NCBI GenBank assembly: GCA_002729595.1
Contig: PBYL01000085.1
Span: 1 to 36,912 of the forward strand
Length of the DNA: 36,912 nt
Reading direction: 5' to 3'
Source: Thalassovita sp.
GTDB lineage: Bacteria > Bacteroidota > Bacteroidia > Cytophagales > Flammeovirgaceae
In this document: positions 7,355-15,746 of the stretch, piece after piece
Position numbering within the stretch: position 1 is the first letter of the stretch
Layout: each line of letters starts with the position of its first letter
The notes under the pieces: model-generated
Told to the model about the DNA's origin: nothing
Seen by the model: the letters and a program-made list of their open reading frames with translations, nothing else
The model's database searches: none
Position numbers and translations under genes: made by a program

Positions 7355-8755
7355 TTAGCTCTTTTGCGCATCTGTGTCAATTGTACCTTTTATCACAGTT
7401 AAGTTAGGCAATTTTGTCTTCAATTTTTCAATTGCTTCATTACTCACAGATGTCTGCCAAAGATATAGTTTTTTTAGTTTGCTTAGTTGTTCCAGATGCT
7501 TTAAGCCATCGTCTGTCACTTGTGTTCCATATAGATTTAGATATTCTAAATGCTGTAAATTTCCAAGGTGTTTAAGTCCATCATCAGTTATAGAATTCTT
7601 TTCAATTCTCAATCGCATTAAGTTTGGCAATTGTGCAACTACTTCTAGTGTTTCATCTGTAATACCTGTTTCTGATAAATTGAGCCATAATACTTGCTCT
7701 TTAATCTGTAAAAGCTCATTTATCTCTAATTTTCCAGCATATCCTCTTACATCTACAAATGGCACATCTTCGGCAATTTGCGCCACATAAAAGCCTTTAT
7801 TACTTACTTGATTAATAGTTTCATCAGAAGCTTTGGCAACATTCATCGCAGGCAGAACAGTAGCGCCTTGTTCGGGTTCTACACCTACTTCAATGGCTAT
7901 GAGTTTGCGTTGTTCTTCTGTTAGCTCAACTTCCGAAATTAACTTTTCATTCTCAGCTCCATTTTCAATCCACCACTTAATTATTTCAACCTGATCTTCA
8001 CTAAGAGGTGTTTTACCTTCTGGAGGCATAAAGTCATCATCAGAATGGCTAAGAGTAATTCTGTGATACAATTCACTCTTAATTGGGTCACCAGAAACGA
8101 TTGTATTTCCTTCTTTACCACCTTGCATCATACCATCAAAAGAAGTGAGTAATAAATCACCCTTCATTTTATCTTCGTTATGGCAGTTTGTGCATCGCAT
8201 CTTCATCATAGGCAAAATCACATCATTAAAAACCAGTGCAGAGTCTAAGTTTTTAATCTCTCTTCTCTCATACGCTTCCTGAACTTCTATGCCCGCTATC
8301 TTTTTAACTGGGTCTGGTAAATGTTGAGTGAGGTAAGTAGAACCATGTGTTAGATTTCCCCCTAAATGCCCAGTAACTCCAATTAGAGCCATTGTGGTAA
8401 CCAACATGCCAAGGTATGCTTTGGGAGGAAGTTCCAATAAATTAGTTTTGATGAGATAGGCCGTTGCTGCAGCTATGGTGAGTAAAATACCCATCCATTG
8501 GTGTAGATTGAGTGTTTCTGTATTGTAACCTCCATCTGTAGAAAGCATAAAGCCAAACATACAAGCCACAAAAGCACTGATGGCTCCTAGTAAAAGTGTG
8601 AAAGGAATGGCATCTTGCAAAGCTTTATATTTAGGCTTTTTTGATACCAATTCCATAATACCTGCAAGTAGCAGAAAGCCAATTGGTAGGTGCACTACCA
8701 AAGGATGAAACCGCCCGAAAAACAGAACAATATCTGAAAAAATGTATAATAGCAT
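7355..8755 (-). CDS. DUF2231-type membrane protein fused to PSCyt1 cytochrome c and leucine-rich repeats
   Basis: The 466-residue protein has three parts. The N-terminal part (about 1-145) is membrane-embedded with four or five helices and histidines near their ends (RFHPLVVHLPIGF, LNLHQWMG, GVTGHLGGNLTHG), resembling the DUF2231 type. The middle (about 175-260) is a planctomycete-type c-type cytochrome domain with heme motif Cys188-Thr-Asn-Cys191-His192 and FMPPEGKTPLS, where Met243 is a likely axial ligand. The C-terminus (about 330-460) carries planctomycete-style leucine-rich repeats (GLKHLGNLQHLEYLNLYGTQ and similar). The heme domain must face the periplasm. The layout suggests a membrane-anchored electron carrier with a protein-binding arm. 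It is fourth in the operon, behind the other cytochrome-type protein. The partner and the electron donor or acceptor are unknown. Confidence 0.85.
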   Translation of the reverse strand: MLLYIFSDIVLFFGRFHPLVVHLPIGFLLLAGIMELVSKKPKYKALQDAIPFTLLLGAISAFVACMFGFMLSTDGGYNTETLNLHQWMGILLTIAAATAYLIKTNLLELPPKAYLGMLVTTMALIGVTGHLGGNLTHGSTYLTQHLPDPVKKIAGIEVQEAYERREIKNLDSALVFNDVILPMMKMRCTNCHNEDKMKGDLLLTSFDGMMQGGKEGNTIVSGDPIKSELYHRITLSHSDDDFMPPEGKTPLSEDQVEIIKWWIENGAENEKLISEVELTEEQRKLIAIEVGVEPEQGATVLPAMNVAKASDETINQVSNKGFYVAQIAEDVPFVDVRGYAGKLEINELLQIKEQVLWLNLSETGITDETLEVVAQLPNLMRLRIEKNSITDDGLKHLGNLQHLEYLNLYGTQVTDDGLKHLEQLSKLKKLYLWQTSVSNEAIEKLKTKLPNLTVIKGTIDTDAQKS

Positions 8756-8798
8756 GTTCTTAAATTAGAAATTTATACTAACCAGAATCTAAGTTTCC

Positions 8799-9851
8799 TC
8801 AAACTTTTTCAAGCTTTACAGGATAGGTCTTACCTGAATTCCATTGCGGAATATACAGATTTCCTTCATCGTCCACGCACACATCATGTGGATTCATAAA
8901 CCAAGTTCCTTCTGTTTTCAATTCATTTAGAGTACTTCCAGAATATGAAGGAGAAATGCCGCCCGGAGCAGAAACTACTTTGTAATCTTTGTCCATAATG
9001 AGCACAAAGCCATCGTAATAATCCCACGATTTATTTACAATAACTGCGAAATATAAGTAATCTCCGGCTATAACAGGGCGGCAAATCCATGCGCCGGGGG
9101 TTTTGATTGTTTCGATGTATTTTCCATCAAGCGTGTATCTTTTAAACTCCTGCATTTGGCGAGAAGTAACCAATAAACAAGGTTCGCCAGAACGAGAATC
9201 AACACAGACACCATGAGCATTTTTAACCTGATCTTCTCCATCTCCTTTGCCTGCAAAATGCTTAATGTATTCACCTTTCGCGTTGTATTGAATTACATAG
9301 TCGAGGCCGTAACCATCCGCGACATAAAAATCTCCGTTAGGAGCCACAGCAATTTCTGTTGGTTTGTACTGTCCCGGATAATCGTAAACACCAGTTTCAC
9401 GAGGATAATCAAGTTTCATTAAAACCTTTCCATCCATCGTAGTTTTGAAAATTTGATGCCTATCGGTATCGGTTATAAAAAGAAATTCTTCATCATTTTC
9501 ATTGGCAAGCGTCAAACCATGTGCTCCGGGAAAAGCATCTCCCCAAGTTGAAAGTACCTTGCCAGATTTATCGTAAATCAATACATTGTTCTTAGTCTCA
9601 TTTGTAAGGAGAATAAGCCTTCCCTTAGCATCTTGAACCATTTCATGGCAGTCTTTTACAGGGATTTTTGATGGGTCTTGTGTGCCCCATTCTTTATCAA
9701 TTTTGTATTGCATATTGCCATGCCCCAAAATTTTGCTGTCACTTTTTCTATTCTTTAAAATGTTGAAAGAATAGCTTGGTGATGCTAATAAACCTGCTCC
9801 CATTACAGCAGCTCCTTTTAGTACTTTTCTTCTGTTTGTTAGTATTTTCAT
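8799..9851 (-). CDS. Exported NHL-repeat beta-propeller protein
   Basis: The 350-residue protein starts with a twin-arginine-like signal (NRRKVLKGAAVMGAGLLASP, Arg7-Arg8), so export in a folded state by Tat is likely. The body consists of NHL/six-bladed-propeller repeats (GLTLANENDEEFLFITDTDRHQIFK, PTEIAVAPNGDFYVADGYG, NPHDVCVDDEGNLYIPQW) and resembles the propellers of peptidylglycine amidating lyases and SMP-30-like proteins. No catalytic assignment is safe. It lies 32 bp after the DUF1501 gene and 43 bp before the cytochrome fusion. It probably acts outside the cytoplasm with them, either as a binding scaffold or as a lyase or lactonase-type enzyme. Confidence 0.85.
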   Translation of the reverse strand: MKILTNRRKVLKGAAVMGAGLLASPSYSFNILKNRKSDSKILGHGNMQYKIDKEWGTQDPSKIPVKDCHEMVQDAKGRLILLTNETKNNVLIYDKSGKVLSTWGDAFPGAHGLTLANENDEEFLFITDTDRHQIFKTTMDGKVLMKLDYPRETGVYDYPGQYKPTEIAVAPNGDFYVADGYGLDYVIQYNAKGEYIKHFAGKGDGEDQVKNAHGVCVDSRSGEPCLLVTSRQMQEFKRYTLDGKYIETIKTPGAWICRPVIAGDYLYFAVIVNKSWDYYDGFVLIMDKDYKVVSAPGGISPSYSGSTLNELKTEGTWFMNPHDVCVDDEGNLYIPQWNSGKTYPVKLEKV

Positions 9852-9883
9852 ATTTTTAAATTCAGTATTTGAAATTTTGAATG

Positions 9884-11365
9884 TTAGGCAATTATGTCTT
9901 TTACCACTTCTCCATGTACATCTGTTAATCTATATCTTCTACCTTGATGTTTAAAGGTGAGTTTTTCATGATCTACACCAAGTAGATACATTAAGGTCGC
10001 TTGAAAGTCATGCACATGCACAGGGTTTTCTGTGATGTTGTAACCAAACTCATCTGTAGAGCCATAGACTAAGCCAGCTTTTGTGCCGCCTCCGGCCATC
10101 CAAGCAGTAAAACATCTTGGGTGGTGATCACGCCCATAATTTGTTTTGGTAAGTTTGCCTTGTGAGTAATTCGTACGCCCAAATTCACCGCCCCAAATCA
10201 CCAATGTATCGTCTAATAAACCTCTCTGTTTTAAGTCTTTTACCAATGCAGCCGATGCCTGATCGGTACTTTTAGCCATGGCTTTGATGTCTTTTGGCAA
10301 ATTGCCATGCTGATCCCAACCTTGATGGTAGAGCTGAACAAACTTTACATCTTTCTCAATCAGTCGTCTGGCAAGTAGGCAATTGGCTGCAAAAGAACCA
10401 GGTCTTCTCGAATCTTCTCCGTACATATCGTAGATGTAGTCTGGCTCATTGGAGATATCCATAGTTTCTGGAACAGATGTTTGCATGCGATAAGCCATTT
10501 CGTATTGGGCAATGCGAGAATCTATTTCAGGATCAAGAATTTTTTGATATTGTAAAGTGTGTAATTCGCCTAAAGCATCGAGCATTCTTCTGCGACTAGT
10601 TTTGCTCATGCCAGCAGGATCGTTGAGATATAAAACGGGATCTTTACCAGATCGAAATTGCACTCCTTGATGCAAAGATGGAAGAAAACCATTTCCCCAA
10701 AGGCGAGAATACAGAGGCTGACCACCTTCTAAACCTCTTGAAAGTAGCACACAAAATGATGGCAAGTTTTCATTATCACTGCCCAAACCGTAGCTGAGCC
10801 AAGAGCCAATACAAGGTCTACCGGCTTGTTGCGAACCAGTTTGAAAGAAAGTAATAGCCGGGTCATGATTGATGGCTTCGGTATGCAATGAACGCACAAA
10901 ACAAAGATCATCCACCACTTCACTGGTGTATGGCATCAGTTCACTCATCCACATGCCATTGCTGCCTTGTTGCTTAAATGAAAACTGAGCACCTGCCATC
11001 GGGAAAGATTTCTGAAAGGCTGTCATTCCTGTTAATCTTTGTTCGCCACGAACTGATCCAGGTAACTCTTCACCATTTCGCTTTTGTAAAATAGGCTTAT
11101 AATCGAACAAATCGAGTTGCGATGGCCCACCACTTTGGAAGAGATAAATCACTCGTTTCGCTTTTGGGGCGAAATGTGGTTTGCCTAAAACACCTCCACC
11201 AGACAAACTAGCGTTTGAGACAGTATTTTCCGCAAAACCGCCGAATGGTTTTAATAATGATGCTAGTGCAGCACTGCCAATACCCAAACTGGTTTTAGAC
11301 AGAAAATACCTGCGGTTTATTCTGGAAGCAACTTTCTTTTGCAGATTGTCTTGTTCAGATTTCAT
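9884..11365 (-). CDS. DUF1501 family exported protein (alkaline-phosphatase/sulfatase-like fold)
   Basis: The 493-residue protein has a Tat signal (NRRYFLSKTSLGIGSAALAS, Arg18-Arg19) and the DUF1501 pattern: KRVIYLFQSGGPSQLDLFDYKP near the start, HDPAITFFQTGSQQAGRPCIGSWLSYGLG in the middle, LLARRLIEKDVKFVQLYHQGWDQHGNL, and VIWGGEFGRTNYSQG with GRDHHPRCFTAWMAGGG near the end. DUF1501 proteins are distantly related to the alkaline-phosphatase superfamily but lack a proven reaction. Conserved Asp/His residues (WDQHGN, GRDHHP) could hold metal. The gene lies 15 bp after the PSD1 gene; this PSD1-DUF1501 pairing is widespread in Planctomycetota and found in some Bacteroidota, so the two proteins probably act together in the periplasm. 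Confidence 0.92.
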   Translation of the reverse strand: MKSEQDNLQKKVASRINRRYFLSKTSLGIGSAALASLLKPFGGFAENTVSNASLSGGGVLGKPHFAPKAKRVIYLFQSGGPSQLDLFDYKPILQKRNGEELPGSVRGEQRLTGMTAFQKSFPMAGAQFSFKQQGSNGMWMSELMPYTSEVVDDLCFVRSLHTEAINHDPAITFFQTGSQQAGRPCIGSWLSYGLGSDNENLPSFCVLLSRGLEGGQPLYSRLWGNGFLPSLHQGVQFRSGKDPVLYLNDPAGMSKTSRRRMLDALGELHTLQYQKILDPEIDSRIAQYEMAYRMQTSVPETMDISNEPDYIYDMYGEDSRRPGSFAANCLLARRLIEKDVKFVQLYHQGWDQHGNLPKDIKAMAKSTDQASAALVKDLKQRGLLDDTLVIWGGEFGRTNYSQGKLTKTNYGRDHHPRCFTAWMAGGGTKAGLVYGSTDEFGYNITENPVHVHDFQATLMYLLGVDHEKLTFKHQGRRYRLTDVHGEVVKDIIA

Positions 11366-11380
11366 ATTTATTGAGTTTCT

Positions 11381-14300
11381 TTAGCGCTTAAATACTGTTT
11401 CGTCGAAATTCATGAGCGTGCTTGCCACCATAGTAAGTGCTGCTAGCTCGTTAGTATCTAGTGATTTATCTCTTGCTTTTTCTCCAGTTGCCAGTAATTC
11501 ATTGGCATTACTTTCTCCACTTTTAAAAGCTTCAAGTTCTGCTTCGTATAACCTGGCTAAAATGCTCATTTCATCAGAACCGGCTTTTCTGCCAGTAAGT
11601 AATCGAAAACCGAGTTGAATTTGGTTTTCAATTTCATCATCACTTTCTTTTATCATTCTTTCGGCAATTATTCGGCTGGCTTCTACAAACTGAGGGTCGT
11701 TGAGTAGCACCAAAGATTGCAGTGGAGTACTGGTTTTTTGTCTTTTTACGGTACAGAAATTTCTTTCGGCAGCGTCAAAACTGATCATAGATGGGGGAGG
11801 AGTTGTTCGCTTCCAAATGGTGTACATACTTCTTCTGTACAATTTACTTCCATGATCGGGAATGTATACTGTGGCATTTCTAGTGGCTAATTGTTTCCAT
11901 AAACCAGCCGATTGATAAGGTTTTACGGATGGTCCTCCTATGGTGTCATTCAATAAACCACTAGCTTTTAAGGCATTGTCTCTTACCATTTCGGCAGACA
12001 TTCTGTAAGCAGGTGCTCTAGCCAGTAAAAGGTTATCTGGGTCTTTTTCTCTTAACTCTTTGGTGGTGAAAGATGATTGCTGATAAGTAGCCGACATCAC
12101 CATCAGTTTGAGCATGGCTTTTAAATCCCAGCCTGATTCCCTGAAAGTTACAGCCATCCAGTCGAGCAGTTCTGGGTACTCAGGTAAATCTCCCTGGTTG
12201 CCAAAATCGTCTGAGGTAGGCACCAAGCCTTTGCCGAAAATCATTTGCCAGTAGCGGTTAATTAAAACTCTGGGGGGCAATGGGTTTTCTGGATTAAAAG
12301 TCCATTTTACTAAACCTAATCTGTTTTTAGGCAGGTTTTCAGGATAATTTAATACATAAGAAGGTGTGCCGGGTTGCACTTCCGTAGTTGGAGAATCATA
12401 TGCACCACGATCGAGGATATACGTTTTTCTAGGTTTCGGTAAGTCGTGCATAATCATCACTTCCTGCTGATCGGTAGAAATTCTGGTTTGCTCTGCCCTT
12501 AATTCTTTTAGTTCTTTTAAAATATTTTGATATGATTGATCGGCATGTTGTAAATAATAGGTGAAGAGATTTTCTGTATCGATTCCTGATAAGCGATCTT
12601 TCGAGAGAATTGTATACAAGGGGTCATCTTGCTTTTCTTCTCCATTAAAAAGTTTTTCAATCTCTAATAAAGTAAGCTCTCTGGCAAAAACATGACATTC
12701 ATCTGCAACTACATCAGACAGGGTTTCTTCTGCTTGTCTGCCAATGCTGAGGCTACCCATTCCACCCCAATTTTCTTTTTTCTTTCCATAATGTAGAATG
12801 CTACTTTCCAGATTGTCTACCATCACTTTTGTAGGAAGTGTTTTGCCATTATGATAAAGCTTAAAACCTTCTGCTCTGCCTGAGCCATCCCAAGTCATGG
12901 CGAGTTGGTGCCACTCATTGGGTTTTAAAGAATTTGTGGTTTCTACAGCAATGCTATTTGCCGGAAATGTATGATTGATACTGGCTGTGAGTGTGCCATT
13001 TTTTTTCAGCAATAAATCGAAACCGCGATTGCCATTCATCAAACCACCAGAGCGAGTGATGATTGGCCCGTGTACACCTTCTTTGAGAATTTTAACCCAT
13101 AAAGAAATTGAGAAAGGCTCATTCTTTTCAAAAAAGCCAACTTTTCTTCCAAAATCAATGTGGCTATCTCCTTTTAACTCTAGCCCTTTTCCAAATTTAC
13201 CTTCGGTTTGAATGGGTAAATCTTCTACTGCACCAGCTAATTTTGCAGGTTCTTTTTTATCCGCTTCGTTTAGTAAAACTCTGTTTTCTTCTCCCGATGT
13301 TTCATCAAAAGAATAAGAGCCTATTTCGTCTTTCCATTTTATTTGATACATGTTTTTTTTGGCACTGGAAAGCCATTTTTCAAAACCATCTAGATAGCTA
13401 ATTTTTGATGGATCGAGTTCTTGCTCAAGTGTGGCAATATGTGCTTTTATTGCGGCTAAAGAATCTTCTGCTTGTGGACTGTTCAGGATCAAGGTTGGAC
13501 TGGCTTCTCCTGTATAAGGAATTTGTCCACTCTCATTCACACTATTAAAAAAGCCGAAAAGTTTGAAGTACTCTTCCTGAGAAACTGGATCGTATTTATG
13601 GTCGTGGCAGCGGGCACATTCAATGGTTAAACCTAAAAATGCTTTGCCGAAAGTCTGGGTTCTATCTGCAACATATTCTACACGATACTCTTCAGAGACA
13701 ATTCCACCTTCTTGACTTTGCATGTGGTTTCTGTTGAATCCAGTAGCCAGTAATTGCTCTTTATTTGGGTTCGGTAGTAAATCGCCTGCCAGTTGCCAAG
13801 TGATAAAAGTATCCATTGGCAGATTTTGATTGAACTTTTCGATAACCCAATCTCGCCAAGGCCACATGTTCCGCATACCATCATCTTGATAACCATGCGA
13901 ATCTGCATAGCGGGCAATATCGAGCCATTCGGTAGCTAACCTTTCTCCGTAATGAGGAGATGCCAGAAAGTGATCCACCATTTTCTCATAAGCATTGTCA
14001 GATTTATCTTCTAAAAAAGAATCGATTTCTTCTAGTGTTGGTGGCAATCCGGTAAGGTCAAAAGCGACTCTGCGAATGAGTGTTTCTTTACTGGCTTTTG
14101 GTGCGTGGGCAATGTTTTCTTTTTCGAGATTTGCGAGAATAAAATTGTCGATCTCGTTTTGTGCCCATTCTTTTTCTTGTACTTCAGGTAGCTTGGTCTT
14201 TTCTGGTGGAATAAAAGACCAGTGCGGTTTGTACTCTGCACCTTGTTCGATCCAGCGGGTAATTAATGCCTTCTCATATTCGTCTAGTTTCAAATTAGAT

Positions 14301-14686
14301 TCTGGTGGAGGCATCATCAACTCTGCATCATCCGTAAAAATTCTATTAAAAACTTCACTCTTATGTGGCTTGCCTTTTACGATGGCATAGTGATCTTTAT
14401 CGTCTCCCATTGCCATTCTGGCTCCTTCTTCGGTATCTAGTCTCAGGTCTGCTTTTCGAGCGTTTTTATCTGGTCCGTGGCAGGCAAAGCATCGATCAGA
14501 TAATAGTGGTTTTACGTGGAGGTTATAATCTATTTTTTCAGGTAGGCGACTGGTAATTTCAGGAGAGAACTCAATCTCACCTCTTTGGCAACTTTCAGAA
14601 ATAATTGCCAACAATATCATTCCAATATATAAAATACTACTTCCCCAAATTAGACTCCTTTGAGGGAAAAAGCCTTTCATTTTCAT
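11381..14686 (-). CDS. PSD1 / planctomycete cytochrome C protein with LamG domain (PSCyt1-DUF1549-LamG-DUF1553)
   Basis: The 1101-residue protein has an N-terminal hydrophobic export segment ending near Cys33, so it is anchored or exported. A PSCyt1 heme domain follows, with Cys66-Phe-Ala-Cys69-His70 and LMMPPPES at about 123-130. The DUF1549 domain (about 175-380) holds ASPHYGERLATEWLDIARYADSHGY and a second heme-type motif, Cys357-Ala-Arg-Cys360-His361. A LamG/concanavalin-type beta-sandwich sits in the middle (about 500-660, PFSISLWVKIL, NEWHQLAMTWDG). The DUF1553 domain closes the protein (LPPRVLINRYWQMIFGKGLV, RAPAYRMSAEMVRDNAL, RQKTSTPLQSLVLLNDPQFVEASR). It leads the operon. Function is unproven; the two CxxCH motifs and LamG domain suggest a redox protein that binds carbohydrate or another surface ligand. 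Confidence 0.92.
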   Translation of the reverse strand: MKMKGFFPQRSLIWGSSILYIGMILLAIISESCQRGEIEFSPEITSRLPEKIDYNLHVKPLLSDRCFACHGPDKNARKADLRLDTEEGARMAMGDDKDHYAIVKGKPHKSEVFNRIFTDDAELMMPPPESNLKLDEYEKALITRWIEQGAEYKPHWSFIPPEKTKLPEVQEKEWAQNEIDNFILANLEKENIAHAPKASKETLIRRVAFDLTGLPPTLEEIDSFLEDKSDNAYEKMVDHFLASPHYGERLATEWLDIARYADSHGYQDDGMRNMWPWRDWVIEKFNQNLPMDTFITWQLAGDLLPNPNKEQLLATGFNRNHMQSQEGGIVSEEYRVEYVADRTQTFGKAFLGLTIECARCHDHKYDPVSQEEYFKLFGFFNSVNESGQIPYTGEASPTLILNSPQAEDSLAAIKAHIATLEQELDPSKISYLDGFEKWLSSAKKNMYQIKWKDEIGSYSFDETSGEENRVLLNEADKKEPAKLAGAVEDLPIQTEGKFGKGLELKGDSHIDFGRKVGFFEKNEPFSISLWVKILKEGVHGPIITRSGGLMNGNRGFDLLLKKNGTLTASINHTFPANSIAVETTNSLKPNEWHQLAMTWDGSGRAEGFKLYHNGKTLPTKVMVDNLESSILHYGKKKENWGGMGSLSIGRQAEETLSDVVADECHVFARELTLLEIEKLFNGEEKQDDPLYTILSKDRLSGIDTENLFTYYLQHADQSYQNILKELKELRAEQTRISTDQQEVMIMHDLPKPRKTYILDRGAYDSPTTEVQPGTPSYVLNYPENLPKNRLGLVKWTFNPENPLPPRVLINRYWQMIFGKGLVPTSDDFGNQGDLPEYPELLDWMAVTFRESGWDLKAMLKLMVMSATYQQSSFTTKELREKDPDNLLLARAPAYRMSAEMVRDNALKASGLLNDTIGGPSVKPYQSAGLWKQLATRNATVYIPDHGSKLYRRSMYTIWKRTTPPPSMISFDAAERNFCTVKRQKTSTPLQSLVLLNDPQFVEASRIIAERMIKESDDEIENQIQLGFRLLTGRKAGSDEMSILARLYEAELEAFKSGESNANELLATGEKARDKSLDTNELAALTMVASTLMNFDETVFKR

Positions 14687-14883
14687 TACTTAGTTATGTT
14701 AGTTAATGTACGTATCTACTAAAGTTAATGAAAAAAATCCGTCATTTGCACGCTGTTATGCTTGAAGCTGCTTTTTTAACTTGCTAGTATGGATTTATGC
14801 CTGTTTATTAAGTAATCAGGATAGTACCCGATACCTTTTAGTAGAGCAAATTGTAAATTGCCAGATCATTAAAATATACGCTG
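14687..14883. promoter_or_regulatory. Divergent intergenic region between the PSD1 operon and the YdjC-like gene
   Basis: This 197-bp spacer must carry promoters in both directions. The best Bacteroidota-like -7 element toward the YdjC-like gene is TACCTTTT at 14832-14839 (one mismatch to TAnnTTTG), about 45 bp before the start codon. Its -33 partner is unconvincing. No TTGAT-N4-ATCAA site is visible, so the operon's own Crp/Fnr regulator does not have an obvious box here. Confidence 0.3.
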
Positions 14884-15744
14884 ATGAGAAAGATACTGTC
14901 TGTAATTCTGGTTTTAGTTTGGGGTTTAAGTGCCTGTGCGCAGCAGCAGGATATAAAACTGATTGTTCGTGGTGATGATATGGGCTTTTCGCATTCGGCT
15001 AATCACGCAATTGTAGATTGCTGGAAAAATGGAATAATGACTACGGTTGAAATTATGGTAGCAGTACCTTGGTTTCCAGAAGCAGTAAAACTTTGCAACG
15101 AAAATCCCGATTTGGATGTGGGGATACATATTGCTTTAACTAGTGAATGGTCTAATGTAAAATGGAGACCACTAACAGGAAAATCTTCTATTACAGATGA
15201 AGATGGCTATTTTTTTCCGATGATCTGGCCTAATAAAAATTATGGTGAAGACCAGGCGCTAAAAGGCACAGATTGGAAAATTGAAGATATTGAAAAGGAA
15301 TTGCGCGCTCAGATTGAGACTGCCATGCGACACATTCCAAGAATCTCTCATTTTACTGCGCACATGGGTTGCACCGGTATGGATGAAGAGGTAAAGGCTT
15401 TAAGTAAAAAACTTGCTGATGAATATGGTATAGCCATTTTCCCTGAAGATATGGGCGTAAAGCGTGCGAGTTACCAAGGCGAAAAAGCTACGGCTGAGCA
15501 AAAAATTGAGAGTTTTATTGCCATGTTAAATGGTCTGGAAGCGGGAAATACTTACTTGTTTGTAGATCATCCGGGATATGATGTGGAAGAATTAAGAGGT
15601 GTGAATCACATTGGTTATAACGATGTAGCTACCGATAGGGCAGGAGTAACCACCTGCTGGACGAGCGAGCAGGTGAAAAAAGTTATTGCAGAAAAAGGCA
15701 TCAAACTAATTAGCTACGCCGACCTCAAAAAAGAAGTGAAGTAG
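14884..15744 (+). CDS. YdjC/ChbG-like carbohydrate deacetylase, lipoprotein
   Basis: The 286-residue protein shows the ChbG/YdjC fold pattern: LIVRGDDMGFSHSANHAI with metal-site Asp31-Asp32, DVGIHIALTSEW with His82, and SHFTAHMGCTG with His160, which together form the Asp-His-His metal site. ChbG removes an acetyl group from chitobiose or chitobiose phosphate; homologues act on various N-acetylated sugars. Unlike cytoplasmic ChbG, this protein has a signal peptide with lipobox (LSAC, Cys18), so it should act in the periplasm or at the outer membrane. It is divergent from the PSD1/DUF1501 operon and converges with the sulfurtransferase gene, with only 2 bp between the stop codons and therefore no room for a terminator. 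Confidence 0.88.
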   Translation: MRKILSVILVLVWGLSACAQQQDIKLIVRGDDMGFSHSANHAIVDCWKNGIMTTVEIMVAVPWFPEAVKLCNENPDLDVGIHIALTSEWSNVKWRPLTGKSSITDEDGYFFPMIWPNKNYGEDQALKGTDWKIEDIEKELRAQIETAMRHIPRISHFTAHMGCTGMDEEVKALSKKLADEYGIAIFPEDMGVKRASYQGEKATAEQKIESFIAMLNGLEAGNTYLFVDHPGYDVEELRGVNHIGYNDVATDRAGVTTCWTSEQVKKVIAEKGIKLISYADLKKEVK

Positions 15745-15746
15745 TA

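Noticed and set aside
9884-11365. Calling the DUF1501 protein a sulfatase
   Set aside because: The formylglycine motif (C/S-x-P-x-R) of type I sulfatases is not visible in the expected N-terminal position; only a distant fold relation is likely.
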